This document shows positions 11,001 through 21,900 of a DNA stretch of 64,000 nt, piece by piece; the stretch's first letter is position 1; each line of letters opens with the position of its first letter. Source of the stretch: Temnopleurus reevesii (taxonomy: Eukaryota > Echinodermata > Echinoidea > Temnopleuroida > Temnopleuridae); contig BQKZ01000362.1 of the NCBI GenBank assembly GCA_036244855.1, positions 4,497 through 68,496 on the forward strand, in the 5' to 3' direction. The translations under genes and the position numbers were made by a program. The notes beneath the pieces are model-generated. The model was not told where the DNA came from, made no database searches, and was given only the letters and a program-made list of their open reading frames with translations.

Positions 11001-13555
11001 CGATCACCAACCCTTAGGATTTAGAGTAGATTCATGTTATGTTGTGATAGCATCATGTTTGACATTTTGCCATACTCAATGCTGAATGATTCATCAATTG
11101 CGCAGAGCAAGGGTAACTTTGATAAAACATCGGCTTCCTAAAGATGCAATCACCAAGGGTTTTACAACTGTAGGAAGAATGTATGGTAGTTCCAGTAGCT
11201 ATGTTTCACTTTTTATCCTGTGTCAGTTGATGGCCAAGCAACAGCAAGTCATAAGAAAATTTTGCTCCTTCTGAGCCAATCAATGAATATTTGTGATCAC
11301 AAAAACTTGAAGATTGCCACTGCAAGTTATTGAGAAGATTTTTTAAGATCCCAAGATTTCTTCTGTCTGTGATGTTGGACCTGAAGCATATAATATTTTC
11401 CAATAGTGCGATTCTGTCATTTTTGGTTAATGGAGAAGGGGCTAATTCAACAGAATTAATCTGCTGCCCAAGCTTTTAGACACAACGGAAATGGGCTTTA
11501 GATGTGAGAGATTAGAATGTGATTCAATCTTTTTGAATAAGGATGAATAAATCATTTAAATGATGTACTCTGACATGGCAACGTACAAGAATTGTGCAGC
11601 TGCACAAGTTACATGAAAAGGTTAAAGACCTTTCATAATGTATAGATAAGAATCTGTCTCAAAGATACAAGACTTTGTTGGAGGACCTTTGATATTTCCT
11701 TGATCTTTGTCAGTTATTTAGCAAAGAATTATTGCTGAAATCTGAATTCCCTTCAGATTAGATAGTAAGACATTAGCTGAATCGTCCTTAAACTTTTCAA
11801 ATTTTACCTTATATGTCTTAACTGTAAATATTTATATGTGTTCCAGGGCCCCATGGAAGACCAAACTTTTTTTGAATAGGCTACCCAATGTGAAATCTGA
11901 ATAAATAACTTAAAAATAAATAAATTAACCTGTTGCTTGTGTGTTTTTCCTGAAAGCCCTATTTTACTCAAGTTTCGCATCTCACATTTCTAAATATATG
12001 GCCATCAGATGAACAAATGGAGTCCTCACGGAACCATCATCACATCTTGGTGCTTATGAATCTCTTTGTTCATGGGCCATTGATCATGTGCAAAAGAAAT
12101 AATTTACATTGATGAAATTGGGAAATAATGTTATAGAAACATTTTTAACTTTCTGAAACACATTTACCCCCCACTTGGTAAATCAATGTTGGAATTGAAC
12201 ATGTGTTCTCTAGATGACATTGTCATGTAGCCACAATAGCACAGATCTATGTAAATGCTCATCAGCCTGGATGCAAGAGAGTTATCGATGATTTTGATGG
12301 ATTAGTGATATAACCAAGAGTCCTCAAAGTCAATGGAAATGAATGAATATTTGTACAAATATGAGAGTGAAAAAGGAGGAATAAAGCAAGATATCACCAG
12401 AACCAAGAGACTTTAGTAGGTCTGTAATAGTAGCTTGTATAACATCTTCTTTGTCACAGTCCCCGTTATTCAACGGTACTGTCTAGGTCACTGACACTAG
12501 ACGCTCCTGATTCACGGTGATTGGGAAAGCTTAGGGTGGGATTAAACCATGATGACATGATCAAAATCATGCCAATCTAATACTCCCCTTCTGCTTTGAC
12601 GATGTAAATGATAGATAAAATTAATTATGATAGCATAGTGTGATATCCAAGAAGAGAGTCATGTTCACAGTAGAATTTATTGGATAATCAAATTGATTGC
12701 ATGAAGGGCAGATGATTTCTGTCAATTTCCTCTAACAGTTGCACTGCAGCATCCCTTATTGATTGAGATGTATTCATTTGAAACATCTCTACTAGAGAAA
12801 GTCTTGTTCTAATATTTTAGTTATGCCTTTTTGTGAACAACTATGTACAAACCAGACATCTTTTTTTTCTAATCGTACCATACAATAGACCTGGACAATA
12901 AAAAGTGATGGGAAAACAGTTTAAGCGTTGTATCAGACTAGTCTCCCGTGGGTGTTTACTCGTTCAACGCTAGCTGAACACTGTATAAATGTGAATGAGG
13001 TATAAATATTTCTGTGTAGATATCTGTTGTACATAGATTAATCTGCCTTATCATATATCTCACAATTACTATGATCTCAGTAATGAGTAGAAAATTTGTT
13101 AAAATGTTTTAGAGAAAAGCTGTGAGATGATAATGGACCAGTCTTCCTTTTCCTTTGTTTTGTATCACTCCTTGGCTTTCACTCATATTAGAACCGATAT
13201 GTGCAAAATTTACAGAATGGCTGATCCCTTACTTGTCCACTCCGTGCTCATATAAACAATGTGAATATTAATGCATTTTTACATCAATTTCATAACTGAC
13301 ATTGAACAAAACTATTAACATTACCAAACTCTAACTAGCACAACTTACTACCCCATGGATCACACTCTTGGACTTGGCCCCATTTGGCAGAAGGAGATAA
13401 ACAATTTATACATATAGTCCCAGACATACATGTACATGTAATGATAACTTGATTAATCAAAAACTTGATCTTATGACATCATCGTCCCTGTATAGTAGCC
13501 CAGTATTTCCTAGAAAGGGAATCGCCTTCCTCACGCAATGCAACACTGTTTGCAG
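8096..13555. other. Long non-coding stretch with a few palindromes
   Basis: Intron-like. An inverted pair GCGATCAATTGCAA (9075-9088) and TTGCAATTGATATCAATCGC (9115-9134) shares GATCAATTGCAA with the PIF-type MITE at 47231 and may be a relic of it. CTGCCCTGGGCAG is palindromic at 9417-9429. TTGTGCAGCTGCACAA (11592-11607) is a perfect 16-bp palindrome centred on an E-box. On the - strand near 12560-12470 a short open frame ends SGASSVSDLDSTVE and stop, without clear splice sites. No gene is called. Confidence 0.45.
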
Positions 13556-13611
13556 GTGGCTGTCATCGATCCAAAGGTGTTAATTTGTGAGGAAGTTCTT
13601 CAGATTGATGT
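13556..13611 (+). CDS. Candidate small coding exon, unknown protein
   Basis: The acceptor CAACACTGTTTGCAG is followed by 56 bp and the donor GATGT|GTAAGG. Frame 0 reads VAVIDPKVLICEEVLQID plus two bases, so it enters in phase 0, compatible with the exon at 8031-8095, and leaves in phase 2. A conflicting protein-like frame exists on the opposite strand over 13559-13660, so at most one of the two is real. Family not recognised. Confidence 0.33.
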
Positions 13612-14747
13612 GTAAGGTCAATGGCACCTGTAGTCCTGATACATACAGCTAGGTTCAATGGCCTCTACAGAATCAGGCAAGATGGGGGCGATTGTCTGCT
13701 CTTTGGTTTCTTGTAGCCTTTCCCATCCCTTTTTTAAGTTACACTCTGTCTTTTTGAATCAATTATTTACTTTGAGCTGGCGTTATCACTTCTTATCCCA
13801 CTACAAATGGACATTTTTACATTTATGCACAGTTTTCAAAAGCAACGCCTGATCTTTGCTGGAGAGATCATTTTGTATAAATAGATTTAGTGACATGGGT
13901 TCTGCCATTTGCCTTTTCAGTGGGTGTTTGGATTTTACTTTTTTTTACACTTTATTTTCTCTACTGATATTAAATATGCACTACATCATGGGAATTTTTG
14001 TGACGTGGCACCACGCAACTTTGTGATGCTTAAAGATTTTACCCTCAAAAAGCGTATTTGTAAATGAGTGACTGTCCAGGCATTTAGTTTCCAACACCGG
14101 ATAGTGACCTTCCCAGGGCAAAAAGTTACCAAATTATCTTGTTAGATTGCAGACTATTTGCAAGTGTAGTATAGTCAATTTTACATCTGCCATTATGTCT
14201 TATTTTCTTGGTAAGCTTTTGCATCTTCCATAAGCCTTTTATCAAGCTTCAGTGTGCTCTGTTATACTTGACTACCTATCAGCGACAAAACAATCTTTCT
14301 TTCATTCATTCAATCATTTATTCATTCATTTTCCATATTTAAAGACCGCATAGAGCTTTGCTGGCAGCATTTGATGTAATTATAAGCCCTACACTTCGAA
14401 AGGAGCAACAACTCTGCGATGGTCGAAATGGGGTTATTTTAACAGTTACATATTTTCAAATGTCAAGGTTTAAATTCAATGTAAATTTGTTTATAATGGC
14501 TATATCATTGATCAAAACCTGCATACACCTAATGTGTTAAAATTTATATTATTATTATTATTTAGTATTATTATTTATTTTTCAAATTCAAAACAAAACA
14601 ATTACAGGATAAGTAAAAGATACAAAGATACAATAATTAGGCAAAAGAATATTAAATAATAAAGACATAGATATGACATTAAGATTAATTTTATTGTATT
14701 GTATTTCAATGAACTTGAATGAATAAACTTGAAGTGAATTGAACTGA
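13612..14747. other. Non-coding; nothing supported
   Basis: AT-rich sequence with ATTATT runs near 14550-14580. No exon or structured repeat identified. Confidence 0.55.
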
Positions 14748-14853
14748 ACCTGCATTTGGTTTGAGAGGGCTGCTGGGGCGTGGAAAAGGAGAACTTAATC
14801 TCCATTACCGGCAGGTTTTTTTTTATCCCAACCCTTTCGAACCAAATGCAGGT
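14748..14853. mobile_element. Small foldback repeat, 106 bp
   Basis: The ends are inverted copies: ACCTGCATTTGGTT at the left and its reverse complement at the right, extending to about 21 of 24 matching positions. The interior is short. It looks like a terminal-inverted-repeat MITE or foldback. A clear target duplication is not visible, so the superfamily is open. Confidence 0.55.
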
Positions 14854-15195
14854 AAAGACACATTTATTAAAAAAAAAAAATATTTGAATTCAAATTACAC
14901 TCGATAGGTAATGCCAGTTCTTTTTTTAAAAAATGTGTTATTTGCTCCTTGCAATTTACCTCACCATATTAAAAACATCAAATTACAAAATATCTAAAAA
15001 GCATGAAAATTGATTTAAGGGGTATTTTTATCACTCCAGAGATACAATAAAATCATTGTCAGCTCGCTGCAGAGTTGTGTCTCCATTCTAAAAATGTGTC
15101 ACATATAGGACACTGGCATGTACAAAGCTTATCAGAGCTGATTAGCGTACTGACAGAACAAATGAAACTGTCCCTGAAGCAATGAAATACTGATT
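14854..15195. other. Non-coding; weak minus-strand exon-like frame
   Basis: On the - strand an acceptor (TTTCATTGCTTCAG, near 15178-15184) is followed by frames that read either GQFHLFCQYANQL and stop, or DSFICSVSTLISSDKLCTCQ continuing to a stop at about 15059. The first would fit in phase after the exon at 16163-16270 as a terminal exon. Evidence is too thin to call it a CDS. Confidence 0.25.
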
Positions 15196-15491
15196 TATAC
15201 TGTGTTTGTCTTTGATATAAATTGTTTCTATTTATAGCTTTGTGGGGATAACTCGGATACAATTCACTCTGTGTTCTCTAACACTCATCCGGTATTTTAC
15301 AGACCGAGTGAATATTTGAATACTTTCACACAATTTGGACTAGTATACTGTGTTTGTCTTTGATATAAATTGTTTCTATTTATAGCTTTGTGGGGATAAC
15401 TCGGATACAATTCACTTCGAGTTCTCTAACACTAATTCAGTATTTTACAAACCGAGTGAATATTTGAATGGTTTCACACAATTTGGACTAG
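15196..15491. repeat. Tandem duplication, two 148-bp copies
   Basis: Copy 1 (15196-15343) and copy 2 (15344-15491) both start TATACTGTGTTTGTCTTTG and end ACAATTTGGACTAG, with only a few substitutions. The unit carries AATTCACTC and GAGTGAAT in inverted orientation. High identity points to a recent local duplication. Confidence 0.9.
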
Positions 15492-15649
15492 TCTTGGGAT
15501 ATTTGAATTCATGGGTTTAATTTCAATTTGATTTTATGTTGATTAAAACAATATTTAAAATGATAATTGTAGGCAGGTTAATTTCATATGTCAATTTCAT
15601 TGATAGTATTTGCAATGATCATTGCCTACCCAGTGCCTAGTACATTGAA

Positions 15650-15815
15650 ATCAATGTGTTAGCTCAATCTGTGGAGCGTCTGCCTCATAATCGGGAGGTT
15701 TTGGGTATTAACCTCAGCTGTGCCGAACCTAAGATGTTAAAAGATGGGAATTGCTGCTACCCTGTTAGACATTCAACAGTTAAAGGATAGAAGATTGTCA
15801 GTGTTGCTCAGTGGC
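15650..15815 (+). repeat. tRNA-derived SINE, plus orientation
   Basis: TTAGCTCAATCTGTGGAGC (about 15659-15677) matches a pol III A box. CTCATAA resembles a CAT anticodon loop. GGGTATTAACCTC sits at the B-box position, with a decayed consensus. A tRNA-unrelated body follows (AAGATGTTAAAAGATGGGA and on). It is a different family from the minus-oriented SINEs in this window. Confidence 0.6.
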
Positions 15816-16162
15816 TACTGGGAGTGAATTTGTTCTCATTTTGTCACGTATCATGAAGCAAACATAATGATTTTGAATAATTTTAATTATGAGATACTGA
15901 CAGAAAGTTTTAAGTGTAAAGATAATGATGTTGGATCTTTTTAGAGACACAACATTTGCTTTTCTATGTAAATCCTTTCCCACTTTATGCAGTCTTAATT
16001 GAGATCTTGACCTTTAAAAATGTTACCACAATGTTGAATGTTATTGAAAAAAGTACACATAGGTTAGGATTGATACATTGATTAACGAAGTACTAGAAAT
16101 ATACCTTCATGATAAGGTCTGTCAGAAGATAGTTCATTCATCTTAGGTAGATGTGGACATAC

Positions 16163-16270
16163 CTCATGACCAAAAACTAAACAATCAAACTGAAACAATA
16201 ATCCATTAAATATCTGAGAAAATTTCCAATCTTTGTTAATGGAAATCTCATTGAGAGAAAAACCCAAAGC
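16163..16270 (-). CDS. Candidate coding exon, unknown protein (- strand)
   Basis: On the - strand the acceptor TTGTTTTTGTTTCAG is followed by 36 codons and the donor GAG|GTATGT. It is 108 bp, phase 0 in and out. The peptide begins ALGFSLNEISINKDWKFSQI and ends LFQFDCLVFGHE. The frame stays open further, to a second donor AAG|GTATAT at 16105, giving a 166-bp alternative. Incoming phase 0 agrees with the candidate exon at 16616-16723, 345 bp upstream on this strand. Family not recognised; no motif seen. Confidence 0.45.
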
Positions 16271-16615
16271 CTGAAACAAAAACAATCATTGAAATAATTA
16301 ATGGAGACTGACATCGATGCATTATATTGACTATAAATATAGTTGTATGCATAGCACCACTTTGCATCAAGCTGAATAATATGTTCTGATATGCTCAATA
16401 ATATTTGTAAAGTAAAATAAATTGATAACCTTTCAAGTGATTTTAATCACTTGCTTAAGAAGCTCATGCACAGATTATTTGCCTAAACGGGAAATATTTC
16501 GCTGAATATTATATGCCATCCTTATATTTTGTTGAAAATGGTAAATTGCTGTAAGAGCGCCTATTCAAGGTTACTTGTTATCATGCATTTATAATTCATC
16601 TGTAATGATTATCAC

Positions 16616-16723
16616 CTTGAGTTGGTCTCTTGTTTCAAGGTTGTTAGATGGGTTGGAAACTAGCCAAGCAACCAATTTGTACATGCTAAAATAAGATCTT
16701 CCAAAATGCGGCTCAATTATTGT
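16616..16723 (-). CDS. Candidate coding exon, unknown protein (- strand)
   Basis: On the - strand the acceptor GTGTTTTTACGTCAG precedes exactly 36 codons and the donor AAG|GTGATA, phase 0 in and out. The peptide reads TIIEPHFGRSYFSMYKLVAW then LVSNPSNNLETRDQLK. Joined in phase to the exon at 16163-16270 it gives a continuous 72-residue stretch with normal globular composition. I do not recognise the family. Confidence 0.47.
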
Positions 16724-18409
16724 CTGACGTAAAAACACTTCTGTCTTTGCTCTGCTATGTAAGGCAACATTAGTCATTAGTTTCCTTTGTTATGAGCTCA
16801 TATTAACCACTAACCACTGGTCATTAACCCTGGCTAGCTGCCAATGATTGGCAGGTGCCTGTCCCCCTTATTGATTATCGACTACCCATCTATCAGTGAG
16901 ATCTACATGTTACTTGTTCTTCCACATTTGGCATGACAAAAGTTTGATTCTTCATTGTAATTAACCAGCAGATTTATTACAAAACAAACAAAATAAAAAC
17001 TATTGTAATGACGGTTGGTGAAGATGCCTTTGGAAAAATTGTATTATCTCTTCATTCATTCAATGTCCCTTTTTAATCTAATTTTGATCACATATTACAC
17101 ATAAAAATCATATTGTCTCAACTCACAATAAATAAGTGTATCACCAGTGTTTAATGAATAGTTTAAATGACCACATAATATGAATATCATCATATTATCT
17201 TCAGAAACCTGTTGGCTATACTCCAAGGAATAGATTCTACTATGTTATGTTTCAAGCAAGTCATGTCTGACTAATAAAAGAGCATTCATCTTCGAGCCAA
17301 AATGCTTCTCATCGGATGCTGTGTTTGGATCCAATACTGGTGATATCTGCCAAATCGGAACACATTAAAACTCAAGACTGCTATCTCATCAAGATGGAAT
17401 TGGCATCTCATTAAATAGACTATTAACATTTTAACATCAATGATAGTGAGACACAAAATTAGGTCATAACCTTGATTTTAACCATATACTTCATTGTAAT
17501 GCTTAAAGCTTATGAATCAGAGGGACTTATACAAAGAATCATACTTTGTGGTACCTTTATTTTAAACCAATAGAGAGGAAGGAATTTCTTGTAGATATTG
17601 AAAGCGAATAACTTCTAATGTACTAACCTTCAATTTCCATCAAAATAATTACTTTTAACGAAAAAGTCTCTCCATATATTATGAATGTATTTTCAAGATT
17701 AATTTCAAAAAGATGTTTCATAAATTATGTAGATTAATGATTTTATTTATGGGGTTTAAATGGAATCCAAAATGAAATAATAAATAAGATTCATGGTTAT
17801 ATGTATTAAGAAGGCCTAATGCAGATAAAAAAGGGCTTAGTTTGATTTAATCTTAACAATTCTTTTTTTTTTTATAGATTTTATGTGGCTCTAGATCTAG
17901 AAGGAGCTGTACAATCATTAATCGTTGAATGCATGAATAGATCATTATGTGCTAGATCCAAGTAGTAATTTGTCACAAACATTTGCCAATGTTTTTAATT
18001 GGTGTCAAATATGATTAAGTTCATCCAATGCTAATCACTTCTGGCAACTTAGTTTTATTTGTAAGCATTTATAATATGAGAAGGCTATGAAGGAAATAAT
18101 TTTTGAAGTTTAATGATGAGATATCTTGCAGAAAAACAAGATAAATAATTGCCAAAACCAAAGCGGTCTGATCTGCCAGGTTATCATCGTTCAGTTTTAG
18201 TATGGAGTCATGGGAATACTTTGCCAAATCCTCTGCCTACATCTCCTCATTTAATTGTGATCAAATTTGTCATGTGTATGTGCCCAAGTTTGAGCTTCCT
18301 GTTGGACTATATTTATCCCACTCTCTCTCTCTTTGCTCCCCTCGCCCACGGCATGTTAGTGGAAAAGGGGGATTTCTGGAAAAAAATTGCTGTCGTTTTT
18401 AATATGTAT
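16724..18409. other. Mostly non-coding; further weak frames on both strands
   Basis: CTGCCAAT-G-ATTGGCAG is a 17-bp palindrome at 16838-16854. On the - strand an acceptor (GTTCCGATTTGGCAG) precedes a 33-codon frame to a stop (17346 to 17245, starting ISPVLDPNTASDEKHFGSKM). Another - frame near 18228-18152 reads AEDLAKYSHDSILKLNDDNL but lacks a good donor. On the + strand, 17878-17961 follows a long T-rich acceptor and reads FYVALDLEGAVQSLIVECMN. These are recorded as possibilities only. Confidence 0.3.
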
Positions 18410-18524
18410 TTATAATGGGAATGCTCTTTCTCCTTTAAAAATAGTTGCCATTTGGTTTGTAATATGTTCAAGCTGGGATAAATGTTTAGCCGATAACTCC
18501 GGATGCTGCTGAATCTTAGAAGAT
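18410..18524 (-). CDS. Candidate terminal coding exon, unknown protein (- strand)
   Basis: The - strand acceptor TTCATGTCTCTGATTTCAG is followed by one base, 37 codons and a TAA (18412-18410). The peptide begins SSKIQQHPELSAKHLSQLEH and ends TIFKGERAFPL. The single leading A completes an AGA arginine codon begun by the AG that ends the exon at 19465-19572, so the two are phase-compatible. No GT suitable as donor occurs between the end of the open frame and the stop, which supports a last exon. A possible polyadenylation signal (AATAAA on the - strand) is at 18054-18059. Confidence 0.42.
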
Positions 18525-19464
18525 CTGAAATCAGAGACATGAATACAAGTCTATTTGCATTGCATTGACAGTAGGAAAAGGAAGAAGCAAACACAATGCA
18601 CAGAAATTCATCAGATTATTACTATACTGATCTTATAAAATAATTGGTAGCAAAAATACCGATATTTGGTGTGGTTTGGTTTTATTTTCTTTATAAAAAA
18701 AAACTGATAAAAATAAAAATATGAAATATGAAATAAATGCACAAATCAAACAAGAAAAAATAATCATAATATATACAAGTAGTTGAATAAATATTGAATG
18801 GTTGGAAGCTCTACTCAGAGCTATTTGATATGTAGGTCTTTTCTTTCTAGAGGTTGAGGTATTCTTTACAAGTATTCTTTAGGTTTGATCAAATGGTTTT
18901 TGGAATATGGTAGAATCGAAGAGTACTAGAATTTCTATGTTTATTTTGAATTGTTATTTTACATATTTTCATGCAGCAAGCTACTTAGGAAATGCTTATT
19001 GGTTCTTTAGAACACCAAAATAGTTCTCTCTAATCTGTCACGTTCACTTATCAATTAATAAGATTATGCAGATTAGACAGAAACTTTCATAGAATTAACC
19101 TGGGTGCCATTGCCACTCCTCAAACCCATTTCTATTACCATGGAATCCCTAAAACTAGGTGTGCTTGGATTCCTAATTAATCTCCTCTCACACATTTTTA
19201 TGGAAATTTGATAAAAAATTTAATCACACCGTCAGGAGTTCTGTCAGGGAATTCAATTATTGCCATACTTTCCACCTGCTTATGTATACCCATTTCTATT
19301 CAAGAAGATATGTCTTTGTTTCTCTGGAATTATAATGGAAAATTGTAGGTCTGGAGAAACTCGGCTTATATTAATCAGACTTGAATAATGAATATATTTA
19401 ATTACAATAATCCCTTTGCAATTACCAACACATTGAAACAAGATTTTTTTTCAATGTCAGTAAC

Positions 19465-19572
19465 CTGTCGTTAATTACGGAAATGACACCTTGCCAATCC
19501 AGTGGAGGTATAAACTCCAGATAGGCACGCATGTCTTTTAACACTCCAACTCTTTCTCCAAATTCCACTGGG
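19465..19572 (-). CDS. Candidate coding exon, unknown protein (- strand)
   Basis: On the - strand the acceptor ATTGTCCGTAATTTCAG and donor ACAG|GTTACT bound 108 bp. Only one frame is open: one base, 35 codons, two bases (phase 2 in and out). It reads PVEFGERVGVLKDMRAYLEF then IPPLDWQGVISVIND. Codon choice is mixed, with more G/C than the surroundings, and the peptide has an ordinary globular pattern. It splices in phase to 18410-18524. The most convincing of the - strand exons, but the family is not recognised. Confidence 0.55.
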
Positions 19573-21613
19573 CTGAAATTACGGACAATTAATTAAGTGA
19601 TTAGTAGTTAATGGACAGCAGTGGGAAAGGAGGATGTGTTGATTTGGGGTTAGAGGCGTGGTGAAGGGGTCCCAACAATAGAGCACAAAGTGAGTCCGTT
19701 TAGAATACTGCAATAAGGAAGGGTGTGATCAGAAAGAATGTATTAAGTATCCCATAGGGAATTTCACTGATTTCCACTAGGGATGCAGACAATTCTTTTT
19801 ATACAGACACAGGACCAAATAAGGATGGAAAAAAACATTCTTGCTGAAACAAGCAAATAAGTTCTGTATTGAATATGAAGGAGGTGTATTGATTAACATC
19901 TGTTTAAGTTGCATGTGCCATAAAAGCTTGGGATATTTCAGTTTCACAGTTTTAGCTACTTGCACAGGTTGAGTCATTAATGGTCATTTAGTATGTATTT
20001 CAAAGATATTCCACTCATGGTTTCAGTGATAAATCAAGTAAGGAAAATTCCAAAATGTACATGTAATATTCAAGTCAAGAATGAACTTGTTAATTAATCT
20101 ACATTAACCAAGATCAATTGATAACTTCCTCTCATATTTAGGTCATGGAAATGAATATGTGGTCCTCCCATTTGAGATGTTACACTCTATTCATATCAAG
20201 GCTGAATCACACAGCATGTTCCGGTTTCTCTATCTATTAATCTTCATCATTACCCATATCAGCACCATCCTTTAATTAGAAACCGCTGTTTCATCACTGT
20301 TCATGATCTTACCTAAGCTACGAAGGACAATCATTTACACTGCTTCACGAAGCATGTTATTAGCATTCTAAATTGGCAACACCCCCTTGATTACAATATT
20401 TTGCAGTCAGAATGACTTTACTCTTTCTCTCTCTGAAATTTCTTGTATTACCCAGAAGAGTATTACTACCCCAAAGAGAAATAACTAAATTTCATTAATG
20501 TGTAACCCCTTCTATGAGTTTGTAATACTACTTTTCCCTAGGAACTCCTCACCCACTCATACTCTAGGGAGGAACCAACCCTTAATTAGACACCTATATT
20601 CCACTGCTGATTGTAGCCCTACTGGGAATCCTTTCACCCCTATATACCCCCTACTCCTTGGAACTTCTCCCCCTCACCACCCACAGGCGATGACCAACCC
20701 TTCTAATGAGATAACAGGTGTCTTCCTTTTATACTTCATACATCACTCATCCTTTCAAGTCAAGGCTATTTGCTTGCAAATCGCTAGTCATTGGATATTC
20801 GTGAATGTATCTGATTAGTGGTTGAAAATGATAGCAAAGTGGTTATTTCAACTAATTATCCCCAAAAGTCACTGCACTTAAGACAGGTTGTCCATATGGG
20901 CTACTGCCGGCAGATCACAAAATTATTGATTCTTACTTTTACATCATGAAGAAGATTTGAGCGGAAAGAGATTCTTTCCTCACATGCTGCTTTCAATTAT
21001 TGTTGATTTGCACAGTGACATCATTCTTTGGCAGAATGTCCATTTATATCTCTTGCTCAAATAGGGTGTATAACCAAAGGGACAATTTCCTTAGTTTGAA
21101 AGTAGAGTGTGTAAAATTATATGACAACTCAAATATTCCCTTTTTCAAATGCAGCAATTTTTTCCCTTCTCAAAATTTATTTAATGTATCATTGATCAAT
21201 GTTTGACAGCTATGGTTTAAGCTAAGCTTGTTAGCAGTCCCTATGAATATCTATGAAAGTATAGAATGTTTATTGCGCTCATTTTACAATAAAACACTGA
21301 TTTTCTTTAATGAAATTCAGAATCCAGGAAGGCAGAGCTGTAAGATAATTCATTTTTTCTCTTATATACATAATTTCAATGTAGCATTATGAGTCATTGT
21401 CAAAGATTGACCTCAAAATGTCTTTTGTCCTTCCAAGTTTGCAATCCCTTGAAATCCAGACTTTATGACTTTTCTTGAGTCATTTTCTGTTAGTTATCCT
21501 AGGTGTGTGCAAAAAGTTCATTGTTCACATGATTTCACAAGTTAACTGAATCATATTTCATATAAAAATGACATTATTAAACCTGTGCTAAATTATGTTC
21601 CTGCAATTTTTTT
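19573..21613. other. Non-coding; weak direct repeat
   Basis: No exon called. Pyrimidine-rich DNA at about 20530-20720 contains two diverged copies of a segment (GGAACTCCTCACCCACTC... and GGAACTTCTCCCCCTCAC..., each followed by ACCAACCCTT) roughly 110-140 bp apart. This explains the 106-codon open frame there. Confidence 0.5.
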
Positions 21614-21900
21614 NNNNNNNNNNNNNNNNNNNNNNNNNNNNNNNNNNNNNNNNNNNNNNNNNNNNNNNNNNNNNNNNNNNNNNNNNNNNNNNNNNNNNNN
21701 NNNNNNNNNNNNNNNNNNNNNNNNNNNNNNNNNNNNNNNNNNNNNNNNNNNNNNNNNNNNNNNNNNNNNNNNNNNNNNNNNNNNNNNNNNNNNNNNNNNN
21801 NNNNNNNNNNNNNNNNNNNNNNNNNNNNNNNNNNNNNNNNNNNNNNNNNNNNNNNNNNNNNNNNNNNNNNNNNNNNNNNNNNNNNNNNNNNNNNNNNNNN
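21614..21900. other. Assembly gap (287 Ns)
   Basis: Unknown bases. Open frames reported across it are artefacts. Any exon here would be missed. Confidence 0.99.

Noticed and set aside
20498..20818. 106-codon + strand frame
   Set aside because: Explained by two diverged copies of a pyrimidine-rich repeat; no coding signature.
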